Assembly (NCBI RefSeq): GCF_900141745.1
Contig: NZ_FSRM01000002.1
Location: forward strand, 62,001 to 126,000
Length of the DNA: 64,000 bases
Direction of reading: 5' to 3'
Source: Paraburkholderia phenazinium
GTDB taxonomy: Bacteria; Pseudomonadota; Gammaproteobacteria; Burkholderiales; Burkholderiaceae
Below the pieces are notes generated by a model. The model was not told the DNA's origin. It saw only the letters and a list, made by a program, of their open reading frames with translations, and searched no databases. Shown one piece after another: positions 17,526 to 26,284 of the stretch. Each line of letters starts with the position of its first letter. The first letter of the stretch is position 1. The position numbers and the translations under genes were made by a program.

Positions 17526-18464
17526 CTACCAGTTGAGCACCACCGGATGGCTGATCATGCTCGGCGCACCGCCGGGCCCGGCAGGGTCGGGGTTGCCGAA
17601 ACGCGGCAAAGCGCCGTCTGTGCGGGCGCGTTCAATTTCCATCTCAACCTCGGCACGCGTCTTTGGGGCCTGACTGGCCACCGCCGGTAGCGAGGCCGGC
17701 TTTGCGTCGGATTGCGTCGTCTGCGTGGCCTGCGTGACAGGTGGAGAGAGCACAACAGATTGCGTGACGGGCGGTGCATCGACCACAGGCTGCGCGGGCC
17801 TGGGCGGCGAGGCAGTCACTGGCTGATTGACGGAAACGGAGCTTGAGACGTCGCTAGAGGCATCGTTCCTTGCGCTTACGCTCGGGTTCGGCGCGATTTC
17901 AACGCCAGTTGCATGCCTGCCCTGTTCATATTGCGGCCCGCTACCTGCATCTGCCTGAATCGGTTGCGAGACGGTGCGGCCATGCCCGGTTCGCGACGCG
18001 GACCGCCATGCAGGGCGGCCGGAATGCGGCGCCGCCGGCGACCTGAGCGGATTTTCGACCACGGCAGGCGCATGATTCGTGGCACCTTCGCGCGCCTGCA
18101 ATTCTGTTTGAAGCGCTGCGATTCGCGGATCATCCTTGTAAAGCGACTGCTCGGCGCCCAGCAATACCCTGGCGGAACCAAGATCGTTGCGTTGCAGGCT
18201 CGCGCGAATCGCATCGAGAACCTGGGTCAGACTGGCATCTGCAGTCGTGCCCGGCGCAAGCGACACCTTTCCGCTGGCCAGCGTGGCCGGCCGTGAACCC
18301 ACTGGCGAGTCGGCGGCAGGCACGTCGCGACGTTCAAAAACGGCAGAATCCCCGAACAGGTCCCCTTTCCGTTGACCCAGCGTAAAAGCTGCCACCGCAA
18401 GAGCGCCCAACAACAGGCTGGTGAGAATCGTTACTTTTGGGTTGCCAATCGGGTTCGTGATCAT
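17526..18464 (-). CDS. membrane-anchored protein with C-terminal DUF4148-like segment (copy 5)
   Basis: A 312-aa protein. One membrane span lies near residues 10-31 (VTILTSLLLGALAVAAF). A helical stretch follows (about 75-130, LTQVLDAIRASLQRNDLGSARVLL), then a long Pro/Gln/Ser/Val-rich disordered linker. The last 50 residues carry KTRAEVEMEIERARTDG, a DUF4148-like helix. The ATG at 18464 is chosen because the longer frame to 18587 puts charged residues before the anchor. It is the first of four DUF4148-type genes in a row on this strand. Confidence 0.7.
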   Translation of the reverse strand: MITNPIGNPKVTILTSLLLGALAVAAFTLGQRKGDLFGDSAVFERRDVPAADSPVGSRPATLASGKVSLAPGTTADASLTQVLDAIRASLQRNDLGSARVLLGAEQSLYKDDPRIAALQTELQAREGATNHAPAVVENPLRSPAAPHSGRPAWRSASRTGHGRTVSQPIQADAGSGPQYEQGRHATGVEIAPNPSVSARNDASSDVSSSVSVNQPVTASPPRPAQPVVDAPPVTQSVVLSPPVTQATQTTQSDAKPASLPAVASQAPKTRAEVEMEIERARTDGALPRFGNPDPAGPGGAPSMISHPVVLNW

Positions 18465-18812
18465 GACGTCAGTTCCGTAAAGCCCTCGATAGGTTATGCC
18501 TCTACCTGGGTTACGTACGGTGTCACGCATCAATTGGATGCGACAAGTTTTAGTCGGTATCCGCCACGATGAAGGTTGCGGGCGCATCTATTCGATGCGA
18601 TGGGGAACGTCGAACGCCGCTATTCTTCAGTCTATTCGGATGCGTCAAAGTTCGACCGCGGTGGGCCAAAAGTAGAGCATGCAGCGTCTGCCAAACTCTA
18701 TCCCAGTTGCAAAGCATCCGCGAATGCCTCCCAACCTCGCCTGTCATACCCCGATAAACTACCCTGCACACAGCAAAACGTTAAGTTCAGGATCTCACGA
18801 ACGGAGAATTCG
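18465..18812. other. intergenic region between copy 5 and the O-methyltransferase
   Basis: A divergent promoter region for the minus-strand DUF4148 gene and the plus-strand methyltransferase. The methyltransferase frame is open upstream to 18576 but that part does not look like protein. I see no RNA or repeat. Confidence 0.4.
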
Positions 18813-19502
18813 ATGATTACCGACACATGGAACGCTGTAGACGACTACTTTTCTCGAGGACTCGTCAAGTCTGACACGGCGCTCGACGCCGCGCTGGAAG
18901 CCAGCACCAAAGCAGGCCTGCGAGCCATCAACGTAGCGCCCAATCAGGGCAAGTTTCTCAACCTGCTCGCAAAGATACACGGCGCGCGACGGATTCTCGA
19001 ACTCGGCACGCTAGGTGGGTATAGCGCCATCTGGCTTGCAAGAGCGCTGCCCGAAGATGGCAGCATGATTTCGCTGGAAGCCAACCCGGACAATGCCGAT
19101 GTCGCGAGAAAGAATATCGCGGCTGCCGGACTGGCAAACAAGGTCTCCGTGATTACCGGTCTTGCGGCCGAAAGTCTCGAGCAGATGATCCAGAGCAAGA
19201 CGCCTCCGTTCGACTTTATCTTTCTCGATGCCGACAAAAGCAGCTACCCCGAATACTTGCGGCTCACGCTGCGGTTATCGCGGCCGGGAACGGTCATCGT
19301 CGCGGACAACGTCGTGCGCGACGGCAAGCTCGTCGACCCGCAGAACAACGAACCGGATGTGCTCGGCGTGCGGGAGTTTTTCCACATGCTCACCGCAATG
19401 CCGGGAACTGAAAGTACGGCGGTTCAAACGGTGGGCTCGAAAGGTTACGACGGTTTTTCCATAACGATCGTCTCCGCGCCACCAACGGACGTCGGCAGCT
19501 AA
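18813..19502 (+). CDS. SAM-dependent O-methyltransferase (family 3)
   Basis: A 229-aa class-I methyltransferase of the catechol/caffeoyl-CoA O-methyltransferase type. The SAM motif is ILELGTLGGYSAIWLARAL (about residues 60-78), with ISLEANPDNA next and DFIFLDADKSSYPEYL carrying the metal and catalytic Asp/Lys. VIVADNVVRDG is also typical. The acceptor is unknown. CGGAG lies 7 bases before the ATG at 18813. Confidence 0.92.
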   Translation: MITDTWNAVDDYFSRGLVKSDTALDAALEASTKAGLRAINVAPNQGKFLNLLAKIHGARRILELGTLGGYSAIWLARALPEDGSMISLEANPDNADVARKNIAAAGLANKVSVITGLAAESLEQMIQSKTPPFDFIFLDADKSSYPEYLRLTLRLSRPGTVIVADNVVRDGKLVDPQNNEPDVLGVREFFHMLTAMPGTESTAVQTVGSKGYDGFSITIVSAPPTDVGS

Positions 19503-20252
19503 CGAGCATTGCGCGCCAGGAGAGTGGTCGCTCCCAGATGAGTCCAGCAACTATCGAACGGGCGACCGCTTGCGTCAGGCTTTATGTTGCGAACCGGCAC
19601 GCCAAAACCATTGTGGATCCCTAAGGTAATTGTGGAAAAATCCTTACCAAAAATTGCATTCATCCCGTTGGGCAGACAAGATTGCGATCTCTTTTCTTTA
19701 GTATCTTTTCTGCTTATTGCCATGTCATCACTCATCCTCAGCGTCCCTGTTCCATCCAGGCCCCTGACGCCGTGTTAAGCCCTTATCCCAACGGCGCTTT
19801 GCCCTCTCTTTGTTTCATCAATCCATAGCACAAAAGCTATCGTGAACCTCTATTCGCCTTTCGAATGTGGTTAACCCGCACTTCCCGATCGCGGTCAGTT
19901 TTCGATATCTTCGCTTCCTAACAAAATCATGATTCGTATTCGATGGAATCGGATACGGAAAAGTATTTCGGGGATGCGTATGTTAGCTGCAGGACTTATC
20001 GACATCACAGCGCTCATCGACGCTCGCAGGATGTCGACACATCAATGGCGAGTCATCGAGACCGTCGCCGCCTGCTTGCCTGGTAGCCTTTTGTCTTCAC
20101 GCTAAGAGCTCTTCGCCGGGCTCGCCTCTTGAGGCGAGCCGCGATCCGCTTCGTCACCCAGAAAGTGACCTTTCACCGGCTTTCCCCAAGAAAGATAAAG
20201 AAATAATTTATTCGATCTGTAGTACTAAGAGCACGCAAGGAGATCTTCAAGC
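19503..20252. other. long intergenic and porin leader region
   Basis: About 750 bases without a convincing gene. The last 60 bases are A/T-rich and carry the porin ribosome site. A GC-rich structured block (about 20105-20190) contains a perfect 10-bp hairpin at 20119-20140 and a short GTCAC/GTGAC stem. Two opposed frames near 19500-19780 look like shadows, but a decayed gene cannot be excluded. Confidence 0.4.
20119..20140. repeat. perfect hairpin in the porin upstream region
   Basis: GGCTCGCCTC (20119-20128), TT, GAGGCGAGCC (20131-20140). It has no T-run, so it is not a standard terminator. It may be a REP-like palindrome or part of a structured leader. Confidence 0.5.
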
Positions 20253-21347
20253 ATGAAAAAGAAACAGATTACGTTAGCCATCCTCGCCGCTGCCTGCGCG
20301 ACGACGGCAGCACACGCGCAGAGCAGCGTCACGCTCTTCGGCATGGTCGATACCGGTGTCACCTACGTCAGCAACGAGTCCGGCAAACGAAACGTCAAGA
20401 TGGACGACGGCGTCAATGGACCGAATCTTTGGGGTTTCCGCGGCGTTGAGGACCTCGGCGGCGGCACCAAGGCTGTCTTCGAACTGGTCGATCAGTTCGA
20501 GCTCGACAACGGTGCATTCATGCCGAATTCGAGCCTGTTTAGCCGGACTTCGTTTGTCGGACTGGTGAACGACAAATTCGGTAAAGTCACCGCCGGCAAC
20601 CAGTACGACTTCATGACCGACTCGCTGTATTTTGCGGGCGATGATCCGGCGGAGCTCTCGGGGCATTTTTACGACTTCCGCGCAGGCCCGTTCACGAAGC
20701 TCGACTTACCGAGCAATGCCACCGGAGCTTTCGACTGGGACCGCATGGCCGGCGAACGCGTAACGAATTCGGTCAAGTACGTCTCACCGGTTTTTGCCGG
20801 CTTGAGCGCCGGTGCGATGTATGGTTTTGGTGGTGTGGCAGGGTCGATCGGCGCGGGCAACTCCACGAGCTTCGCGCTTAACTATGCTGCCGGATCGTTC
20901 GGTGCCAACGCGGCTTATACCAACATCAAGTACTACACGGCGGGATCGCCGCAGGTCAGCGTGCGTAACTGGGGATTGGGCACGCACTACCGTTTCGGTG
21001 GCTGGGTCACGAACGCATTGTTCACCACGGTCCACAATTCCGCCAACGGTGGCGCGGTGTATGAAGGCTCATTCGGCGCGCACTATAACTTCACGCCGGC
21101 TTTGAGCGCAGGGGCGTCGTACATGTACATGAAAGGCAATGAAACCGTCGACAATAACCACGCTCACCAGATCGCGGGCATCGTCGACTATGCGCTCTCC
21201 AAGCGCACCGACGTGTACCTGCTTGGCGTGTATCAACGGGCCAATTCGGGAGCGGATGCGCAAATCAACGGCATGAACGATTCGGGCGATGAATCGGACA
21301 GCCCGAGTCAGGCTGTTGTCCGCATCGGCCTGCACACGCACTTCTAA
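20253..21347 (+). CDS. Gram-negative general porin (OmpC/Burkholderia type)
   Basis: A 364-aa trimeric beta-barrel porin of the outer membrane. The signal peptide ends AHAQ and is followed by SSVTLFGMVDTGVTYVSN, the hallmark of Burkholderia porins. Also visible are GFRGVEDLGGGTKAVFELV and the terminal strand RIGLHTHF ending in Phe, needed for BAM assembly. AAGGAG lies about 12 bases before the ATG. A likely terminator follows at 21371-21404. It probably passes small anions or sugars; specificity is not readable. Confidence 0.93.
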   Translation: MKKKQITLAILAAACATTAAHAQSSVTLFGMVDTGVTYVSNESGKRNVKMDDGVNGPNLWGFRGVEDLGGGTKAVFELVDQFELDNGAFMPNSSLFSRTSFVGLVNDKFGKVTAGNQYDFMTDSLYFAGDDPAELSGHFYDFRAGPFTKLDLPSNATGAFDWDRMAGERVTNSVKYVSPVFAGLSAGAMYGFGGVAGSIGAGNSTSFALNYAAGSFGANAAYTNIKYYTAGSPQVSVRNWGLGTHYRFGGWVTNALFTTVHNSANGGAVYEGSFGAHYNFTPALSAGASYMYMKGNETVDNNHAHQIAGIVDYALSKRTDVYLLGVYQRANSGADAQINGMNDSGDESDSPSQAVVRIGLHTHF

Positions 21348-21370
21348 GCTCTGGACTTGGCGGGAATGAC

Positions 21371-21404
21371 GGCCGCGACCGCGCTGATGCGATCGCGGCC
21401 TTTA
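21371..21404 (+). terminator. probable porin terminator
   Basis: GGCCGCGA (21371-21378) pairs with TCGCGGCC (21393-21400), followed by TTTAT. The loop is 14 bases and partly complementary. Confidence 0.55.
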
Positions 21405-21531
21405 TCACTAGAGGTGGTCGTCCGCTGCCTTTGACGAGACCTACTCGTAGAAGTCTTTATTGGGTATCAGACTGTGCGATGCGATACTGACATCAACCGA
21501 TCAACTCGATTCATGTCGCGTACAAAGACAC

Positions 21532-22131
21532 ATGTCACTTACCATTTTCGGCACCAGCCGCTCGCGCGCACTCCGCGTTCTCTGGATGGCAAGCGAGCTT
21601 GGTCTCGCGTTTGAACACCATCCGCTCGACTGGCGAGACTGCCGGCAGAACGCGCAATATCGCCTGATCAACCCAGCCGGTACGATCCCTTCGATCTCCG
21701 ACGATGGGTTCGTCCTCGCGGAGTCGCTGGCAATCAACCTGTATCTCGCGCAGAAGGCAGGCATGCTTTGGCCCGAAGGCATGAAAGACCAGGCGTTAGC
21801 CTCCCAATGGACGCTTTGGGTCGCGACTGCGATCGAGTCCGCTTATACGCAGTGGGCGTCCCACACCTATTGGCTGCCTGAGGCGGCGCGCGATGCCTCG
21901 CTGGCTGCATCGGCCGCCGCCGAAATGCGGGATCCGCTGGACCATCTGGAATCGGCGCTGGCGAGGTCCGAGTGGCTCGTCGGAGCCGCGTTCTCTGTGG
22001 CCGATCTAAACGTCGCCAGCGTCATCAGCACGGTGCGGCGTTTCGAACGGGAGAAGCGGCCGCACCTGATGAACTGGCTAGACCGCTGTTGCGCCCGTCC
22101 GGCATTTCAGCACGCTGTCAAACTGCCTTAG
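21532..22131 (+). CDS. glutathione S-transferase family protein
   Basis: A 199-aa GST. The N-terminal thioredoxin-like domain has TIFGTSRSRALRVLWMASELG with Ser near residue 9 as the likely thiol-activating residue, then NPAGTIPSISDDGFVLAES, the glutathione-binding loop. The C-terminal helical domain starts near residue 85 and includes FSVADLNVASVI. It is a probable detoxification enzyme. The start at 21532 fits the family; its ribosome site is weak and the upstream extension to 21460 looks non-coding. Confidence 0.88.
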   Translation: MSLTIFGTSRSRALRVLWMASELGLAFEHHPLDWRDCRQNAQYRLINPAGTIPSISDDGFVLAESLAINLYLAQKAGMLWPEGMKDQALASQWTLWVATAIESAYTQWASHTYWLPEAARDASLAASAAAEMRDPLDHLESALARSEWLVGAAFSVADLNVASVISTVRRFEREKRPHLMNWLDRCCARPAFQHAVKLP

Positions 22132-22262
22132 GCTTAAGCTCGCTCAACTGACTCATCCCGCCCATCCGCCCAACAAAATCACCAAAGGGTAGTTTTCTTC
22201 AATACGCATCCCCCCTCCCCCGATACCTTCGAGCCTTCAGATCGAACGTATCAAGGGGACCC

Positions 22263-22856
22263 ATGAGCATCTTTCTTTCCATGGCAGCGTTTGCACTCGC
22301 TGCATCAATTTCACCCGGGCCGGTCAATATCGTCGCGCTCAGCACCAGCGCCCACTATGGACTGGCGGCAAGCATGCGGCATGTGACCGGCGCGACGGTC
22401 GGCTTTACGCTGCTGCTCCTGCTGATAGGCCTGGGACTGCGTGACGTGCTTGACCAGTGGCCGTGGTTGACACGATTCATCCAATGGGCGGGCGTAGCGT
22501 TTCTATTCTTCATGGCTTATAAGCTGGCCATCGACGATGGAAAGATGGGTGCGGACCGGCCCAAGGCAGCGCGAGGGCCGTCCGCGGTGTCTGGAGCCGC
22601 AATGCAGTGGCTCAATCCGAAAGCATGGCTAGCCTCCATTGCAAGCATGGGCGCCTATGCAGCTAACGGAGACCGGACTTTGATCTGGCAGTTCACCGCG
22701 CTTTACTTCGTGATCTGCTATGCGTCCATCGCTTGCTGGGCCTACGCAGGGTCGTTTCTGCGGCAGCATCTGCGCAATCCCGCCCGGGTGCGGATATTCA
22801 ATCGCATCATGGCGCTACTGCTGGTTGCAAGCGCTATCTATCTGCTCGTAGCCTGA
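22263..22856 (+). CDS. LysE/RhtB-family amino acid exporter
   Basis: A 197-aa inner-membrane exporter with about six hydrophobic segments. The family opening is clear (AASISPGPVNIVALSTSAHYGL), and NPKAWLASIASMGAY is the second conserved loop. It would export an amino acid or derivative. GGGGA precedes the ATG. It is convergent with an AraC regulator whose stop lies 26 bases away; such pairs are often functionally linked, but this one is not proven. Confidence 0.9.
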   Translation: MSIFLSMAAFALAASISPGPVNIVALSTSAHYGLAASMRHVTGATVGFTLLLLLIGLGLRDVLDQWPWLTRFIQWAGVAFLFFMAYKLAIDDGKMGADRPKAARGPSAVSGAAMQWLNPKAWLASIASMGAYAANGDRTLIWQFTALYFVICYASIACWAYAGSFLRQHLRNPARVRIFNRIMALLLVASAIYLLVA

Positions 22857-22881
22857 AAAGCGTTGGCGACGCGCGTCGCGC

Positions 22882-23721
22882 TCACCCCTTGTACTGCCCC
22901 GGGGTGGCTGCGACGAATTTCCTGAACGCCCGCTGTAAATGAGCCTGATCGGCAAAACCAGCTTCAACGGCTACCTCGGCGATCGCTCGCCCGCGTTTGA
23001 GTTGCGAGCGGCTATATTCGATGCGGCAATTAACCAGGTATGCGTGCGGCGTCATGCCGTAACGTTCCTTGAACGCACGAATCAGATAGGAGGCAGAGAG
23101 ATCCGCCGCAGCGCAAATCTCATCCAGGCGCAGCGATTGAACGCAATTCTCCCTGATGTATTGGGCCGCGCGCGCGAGCTTGAGGTTAACGCTGCCGGTC
23201 GGCACCGGCGCAGGGGTCAGCGCGCGATACAGATCCGAAAAGAAATCGACGGCAACGCTTTGCTTTTGCAAAGTGTCCGAATCTTCATCGGTTAGCGCTG
23301 CATACAAACCGTTCAATCCGCCATAGAGACCCGCCTGCGTGGTCAGCGTAGATGAGAATGGGCGGAAATCGGCGCTCTGACTAACACCGAGGTCGCGCTG
23401 AAGCTTGCCCAGCCATGCGGCATCGACATAAAGCATACGGTACGACCAAGGTTGATCGCCGTCCGGATTACAGGCGTGGACTACTTCCGGATTGATGACC
23501 ACCACTGACCCCGGCCCCGCACGTTCCACCACCTTGCCGTTCAGATAGGTGCTACGACCGCCTGTCACCGCCCCAATCGAAAACGTTTCGTGAGAATGCT
23601 TGCCATAGCACACCTTACGACCGTCTTCGACCGAACGCGCTTCGATAAATGGCAGCGCTTCATCGCGCCAGAAGATCTGGACCGTAGGCTCCTTCATCGG
23701 TGAGTTCGGACTGCTTTTCAT
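22882..23721 (-). CDS. AraC-family transcriptional regulator
   Basis: A 279-aa regulator. The N-terminal cupin-like sensor (about 10-150) includes CYGKHSHETFSIGAV and the C-terminal double helix-turn-helix (about 180-278) includes LRLDEICAAADLSASYLIRAF and RGRAIAEVAVEAGFADQAH. It is probably a regulator of the adjacent LysE exporter. The ATG at 23721 is chosen; a second Met eight codons on is also possible, while the extension to 23793 looks unrelated. Confidence 0.9.
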   Translation of the reverse strand: MKSSPNSPMKEPTVQIFWRDEALPFIEARSVEDGRKVCYGKHSHETFSIGAVTGGRSTYLNGKVVERAGPGSVVVINPEVVHACNPDGDQPWSYRMLYVDAAWLGKLQRDLGVSQSADFRPFSSTLTTQAGLYGGLNGLYAALTDEDSDTLQKQSVAVDFFSDLYRALTPAPVPTGSVNLKLARAAQYIRENCVQSLRLDEICAAADLSASYLIRAFKERYGMTPHAYLVNCRIEYSRSQLKRGRAIAEVAVEAGFADQAHLQRAFRKFVAATPGQYKG

Positions 23722-23799
23722 GATCAGCGTTTTTTTAAACCCGGTATGCGGCACGGCAAAGCTCGATACGTCCAGCATGCCACAGAGCGCCACTTTGCG

Positions 23800-24606
23800 T
23801 CAGGCCGGAACCTTGCGAAGAAAATCGAGCATCACATCGTTGAACTGTGCGGGCCTTTGCAGCGGCGCAAAATGGCTTACACCCGGCATCAGGATCAACT
23901 CGGCCCGCGGAATACTGCGGGCCAGATACTCCGCATGTTCCGCCTTGATGAATTCATCATGCTCGCTTTGCACGATCACGACTGGCACTTGAATCTTCGC
24001 CAGGTCGCTAGCGGAGTAATTCGGCTGGGTCTTCATCATTTCGCCGACGGCGCCGACAAAGGCCTCGAACTGATCCGGCGTGGCTGACAATTGAGCATAG
24101 TCCGCAGCATGGCGTCCGAGGCACCGCTCGATGACCGGCGTCATAACGAATTTCTTCGTGCCGGTAGCGTCCATGTTGCAGCCAAAGAAGAAGACGCCGG
24201 CAACACGTTCAGGGGCTTTGGCGCCGAGGATCAACGCGGTGCACGCGCCGTCGCTCCAGCCCACTATGGCAGCTTTTTTCAGTTGCAGGACGTCCATGAC
24301 GGCAAGCACATCGGACGCCATCAACTCGTAAGAATAGGGACGCGCATCACGCGTACTGCGGCCATGACCACGACTGTCGATCAACACGGCGCGATATCCC
24401 GAGCCGACCAGCGCAGGCACCTGCCAGCCCCAATTTCCGCTGTGGCCCAGGCCTCCATGCAGCAGAATCACCGGCGTGCCGGTTCCGTAGGTCGAGTACG
24501 CGATTCGCGCACCGTCGTGCTCCACAATTCCTTGATTGCTTGCCGCAGGTAACGGAGGTGCGCCATGCGCAGCAAAATTTTCGAGCTCGTCGTCGTACGG
24601 TTCCAT
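23800..24606 (-). CDS. alpha/beta hydrolase
   Basis: A 268-aa cytoplasmic alpha/beta hydrolase. The oxyanion turn is VILLHGGLGHSGNW, the nucleophile elbow is VGWSDGACTA (Ser), the acid is probably in QSEHDEF, and the catalytic His is in MPGVSHFAPLQ. The closest general class is the peroxidase/lactonase-like hydrolases; the substrate is unknown. It lies 78 bases upstream of the AraC gene on the same strand and could be in one operon with it. Confidence 0.88.
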   Translation of the reverse strand: MEPYDDELENFAAHGAPPLPAASNQGIVEHDGARIAYSTYGTGTPVILLHGGLGHSGNWGWQVPALVGSGYRAVLIDSRGHGRSTRDARPYSYELMASDVLAVMDVLQLKKAAIVGWSDGACTALILGAKAPERVAGVFFFGCNMDATGTKKFVMTPVIERCLGRHAADYAQLSATPDQFEAFVGAVGEMMKTQPNYSASDLAKIQVPVVIVQSEHDEFIKAEHAEYLARSIPRAELILMPGVSHFAPLQRPAQFNDVMLDFLRKVPA

Positions 24607-25091
24607 GGCGGTTTTACCTGTATAGGCGTATACGGATGGAAGAATAACCGACTAACAGCAACATGGCACCCGGCCATTCGCGCGAAAATAAGACTCGCTG
24701 AATCCTGCGGATGGAACTGAACAAGTTAACACCGATCCAAAGAAGTTAACACCCCGGCGTGATATTTAACAACATTCCCCTGGCGCGCGGACGCGGTTCC
24801 TGGCAAGCTATGCAAACCGGTCGCTGTTCTCAGGCTTTTCTCCTGGCGTATCGCCAATTAAAGTGGTGTAATTAACATCATCTGCAGGTTGCCTGGGACT
24901 GCCATACTATTTGCTTCCAGTTGCAATGCAAGGCCAGCGCGCTAACCATCGCATCATCACGCATCACCTGATTTCGAAACGCAGAGAACCTGACCAGAAT
25001 ACGTCACCCCTGAGTAACGTCCCTGCGCCTTGCCCCTGAGAACAATCATCCTGTTTGATTTGAAGTTCGATTTAAAGAGTGGAGGTTTATT
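24607..25091. other. intergenic region with a short direct repeat
   Basis: About 485 bases without a gene. It carries AAGTTAACACC twice at 24723 and 24743 and is A/T-richer than its surroundings from 24750 to 24920. It probably holds divergent promoters for the hydrolase and the small gene at 25092. Confidence 0.4.
24723..24753. repeat. 11-bp direct repeat with 20-bp period
   Basis: AAGTTAACACC occurs at 24723-24733 and 24743-24753. The two copies sit two helical turns apart upstream of the hydrolase gene, so they may form a regulator site. Each contains the palindrome GTTAAC. Confidence 0.4.
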
Positions 25092-25331
25092 ATGTCGACC
25101 CATGCGCACTCACGTGAAGCAAATGCTGCCGAACGATTCGTTCGTGCAACCAGGCAAGTAGATATTGCCTTTCGCGTAGTCAGAGGCGAGGACGTGCCGC
25201 AGAACCGGCACATCGAGCACTCCCTTGCGCTTCGCCAGCTCGAACAGGCGTTGGACGAACTCGCAGAGGCTCAGGATTTCTTCGACTCGGCGGTGGTCAA
25301 GATCGCCACGCAACCGAAGCGGACCAATTGA
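25092..25331 (+). CDS. small helical protein of unknown function
   Basis: A 79-aa soluble, largely helical protein with no signal peptide (HSLALRQLEQALDELAEAQDFF looks like an amphipathic helix; stated in part). I do not recognise it. TGGAGG lies 9 bases before the ATG. It is followed after 41 bases by an H-NS-like gene and may form an operon with it. Confidence 0.6.
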   Translation: MSTHAHSREANAAERFVRATRQVDIAFRVVRGEDVPQNRHIEHSLALRQLEQALDELAEAQDFFDSAVVKIATQPKRTN

Positions 25332-25372
25332 TACCGTCCCGCTCGCTTTCGTTTCCTGGCCTATCAGAAACC

Positions 25373-25627
25373 ATGTCCACGACGATTGAACGACTTGATG
25401 GCGAAGCGCGCGAACGTCTGATCCGCTGGATTCGCCACCGCATGGAAGAATTCGGCATTACGCTGCCGGCGCTCGCGGAGTCTCTCGAGTCCGACCAGAA
25501 AAGCGAACAGGCGGTGGCGTACCGGGACGCCTGGGGAAATACCTGGAACGGTAGCGGCAATCTGCCGGAGTGGCTGCAGCGGGCCGTCGCGGCCGGCCAA
25601 AGTATCGAACACTTCCGCTGCAGCTAA
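25373..25627 (+). CDS. small H-NS-like DNA-binding protein
   Basis: An 84-aa protein. The last 40 residues match the H-NS C-terminal DNA-binding domain pattern: YRDAWGNTWNGSGNLPEW, then LQRAVAAGQSIEHF. The N-terminal half (LIRWIRHRMEEFGITLPAL) resembles short Burkholderia H-NS-like proteins. The usual long dimerisation coiled coil is largely missing. It may bind AT-rich DNA or modulate full-length H-NS. The start at 25373 removes a Ser/Pro-rich extension without family likeness. Confidence 0.7.
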   Translation: MSTTIERLDGEARERLIRWIRHRMEEFGITLPALAESLESDQKSEQAVAYRDAWGNTWNGSGNLPEWLQRAVAAGQSIEHFRCS

Positions 25628-25651
25628 CAGCTCTGGATCACACCGCCGGGT

Positions 25652-26200
25652 TTAGTGCTTTGCCAGTTCGGCGTCGATGGCCGCCAGCAGACGCGGGTCG
25701 TCAGCCGTGACGTCAGGGGCAAAGCGCCCCACTACGTCGCCGTTGCGGTTGATCAGAAACTTTTCGAAATTCCACAGCACGTCCGCCTGGTTCTCAGGGT
25801 TCACGCCGTAGCCCTTCAGCTTTTCGCGGAACGGGCCATCACCGGTTGCAACCGGCTGCTTTTCGGTCAGCGCCGCGTACAGCGGATGCTGGTCTTCGCC
25901 AAGCACGGAGATCTTCGAGAAGAGCGGGAAGTGCACGTCATACTGCGTGGAGCAGAACGAGGCGATCTCGTCATTGCTGCCGGGCTCCTGGCCTTTGAAG
26001 TTGTTAGCCGGGAAGCCCAGCACTTCGAGACCGTCGGCGTGCTTTGCCTGGTAGAGACTTTCCAGGCCGCTGTATTGCGGCGTGAGACCGCATTTGGAAG
26101 CAACATTGACCACCAGCAAGACTTTGCCGCGATAGTCGGCAAGGCTGCTGTCCTGACCGTCGATCGTTTTCAGGGGAATGTCGTGTAACGCTAATGCCAT
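25652..26200 (-). CDS. glutathione peroxidase
   Basis: A 182-aa thioredoxin-fold peroxidase. The peroxidatic Cys is C37 in NVASKCGLTPQY, with the partner Gln in GFPANNFKGQEPG and Trp/Asn in VLWNFEKFL. It reduces hydrogen peroxide and organic peroxides, in bacteria often with thioredoxin. A good GGAGG lies before the ATG. It follows the efflux operon by 84 bases on the same strand and may be read from it or independently. Confidence 0.93.
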   Translation of the reverse strand: MALALHDIPLKTIDGQDSSLADYRGKVLLVVNVASKCGLTPQYSGLESLYQAKHADGLEVLGFPANNFKGQEPGSNDEIASFCSTQYDVHFPLFSKISVLGEDQHPLYAALTEKQPVATGDGPFREKLKGYGVNPENQADVLWNFEKFLINRNGDVVGRFAPDVTADDPRLLAAIDAELAKH

Positions 26201-26284
26201 AAATCCTCCGTTGTCGCCTGGTGAGAAAAATAACGTGGGCGAGACAGAAGACTAACGGAGTTCTGCGTTTGCTGCCGGCGGTGC

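Noticed and set aside
22857..22881. GCGACGCGCGTCGC palindrome between the LysE and AraC genes as an operator
   Set aside because: It lies between two convergent stops and is made of alternating GC, so it is more likely a weak terminator or chance.
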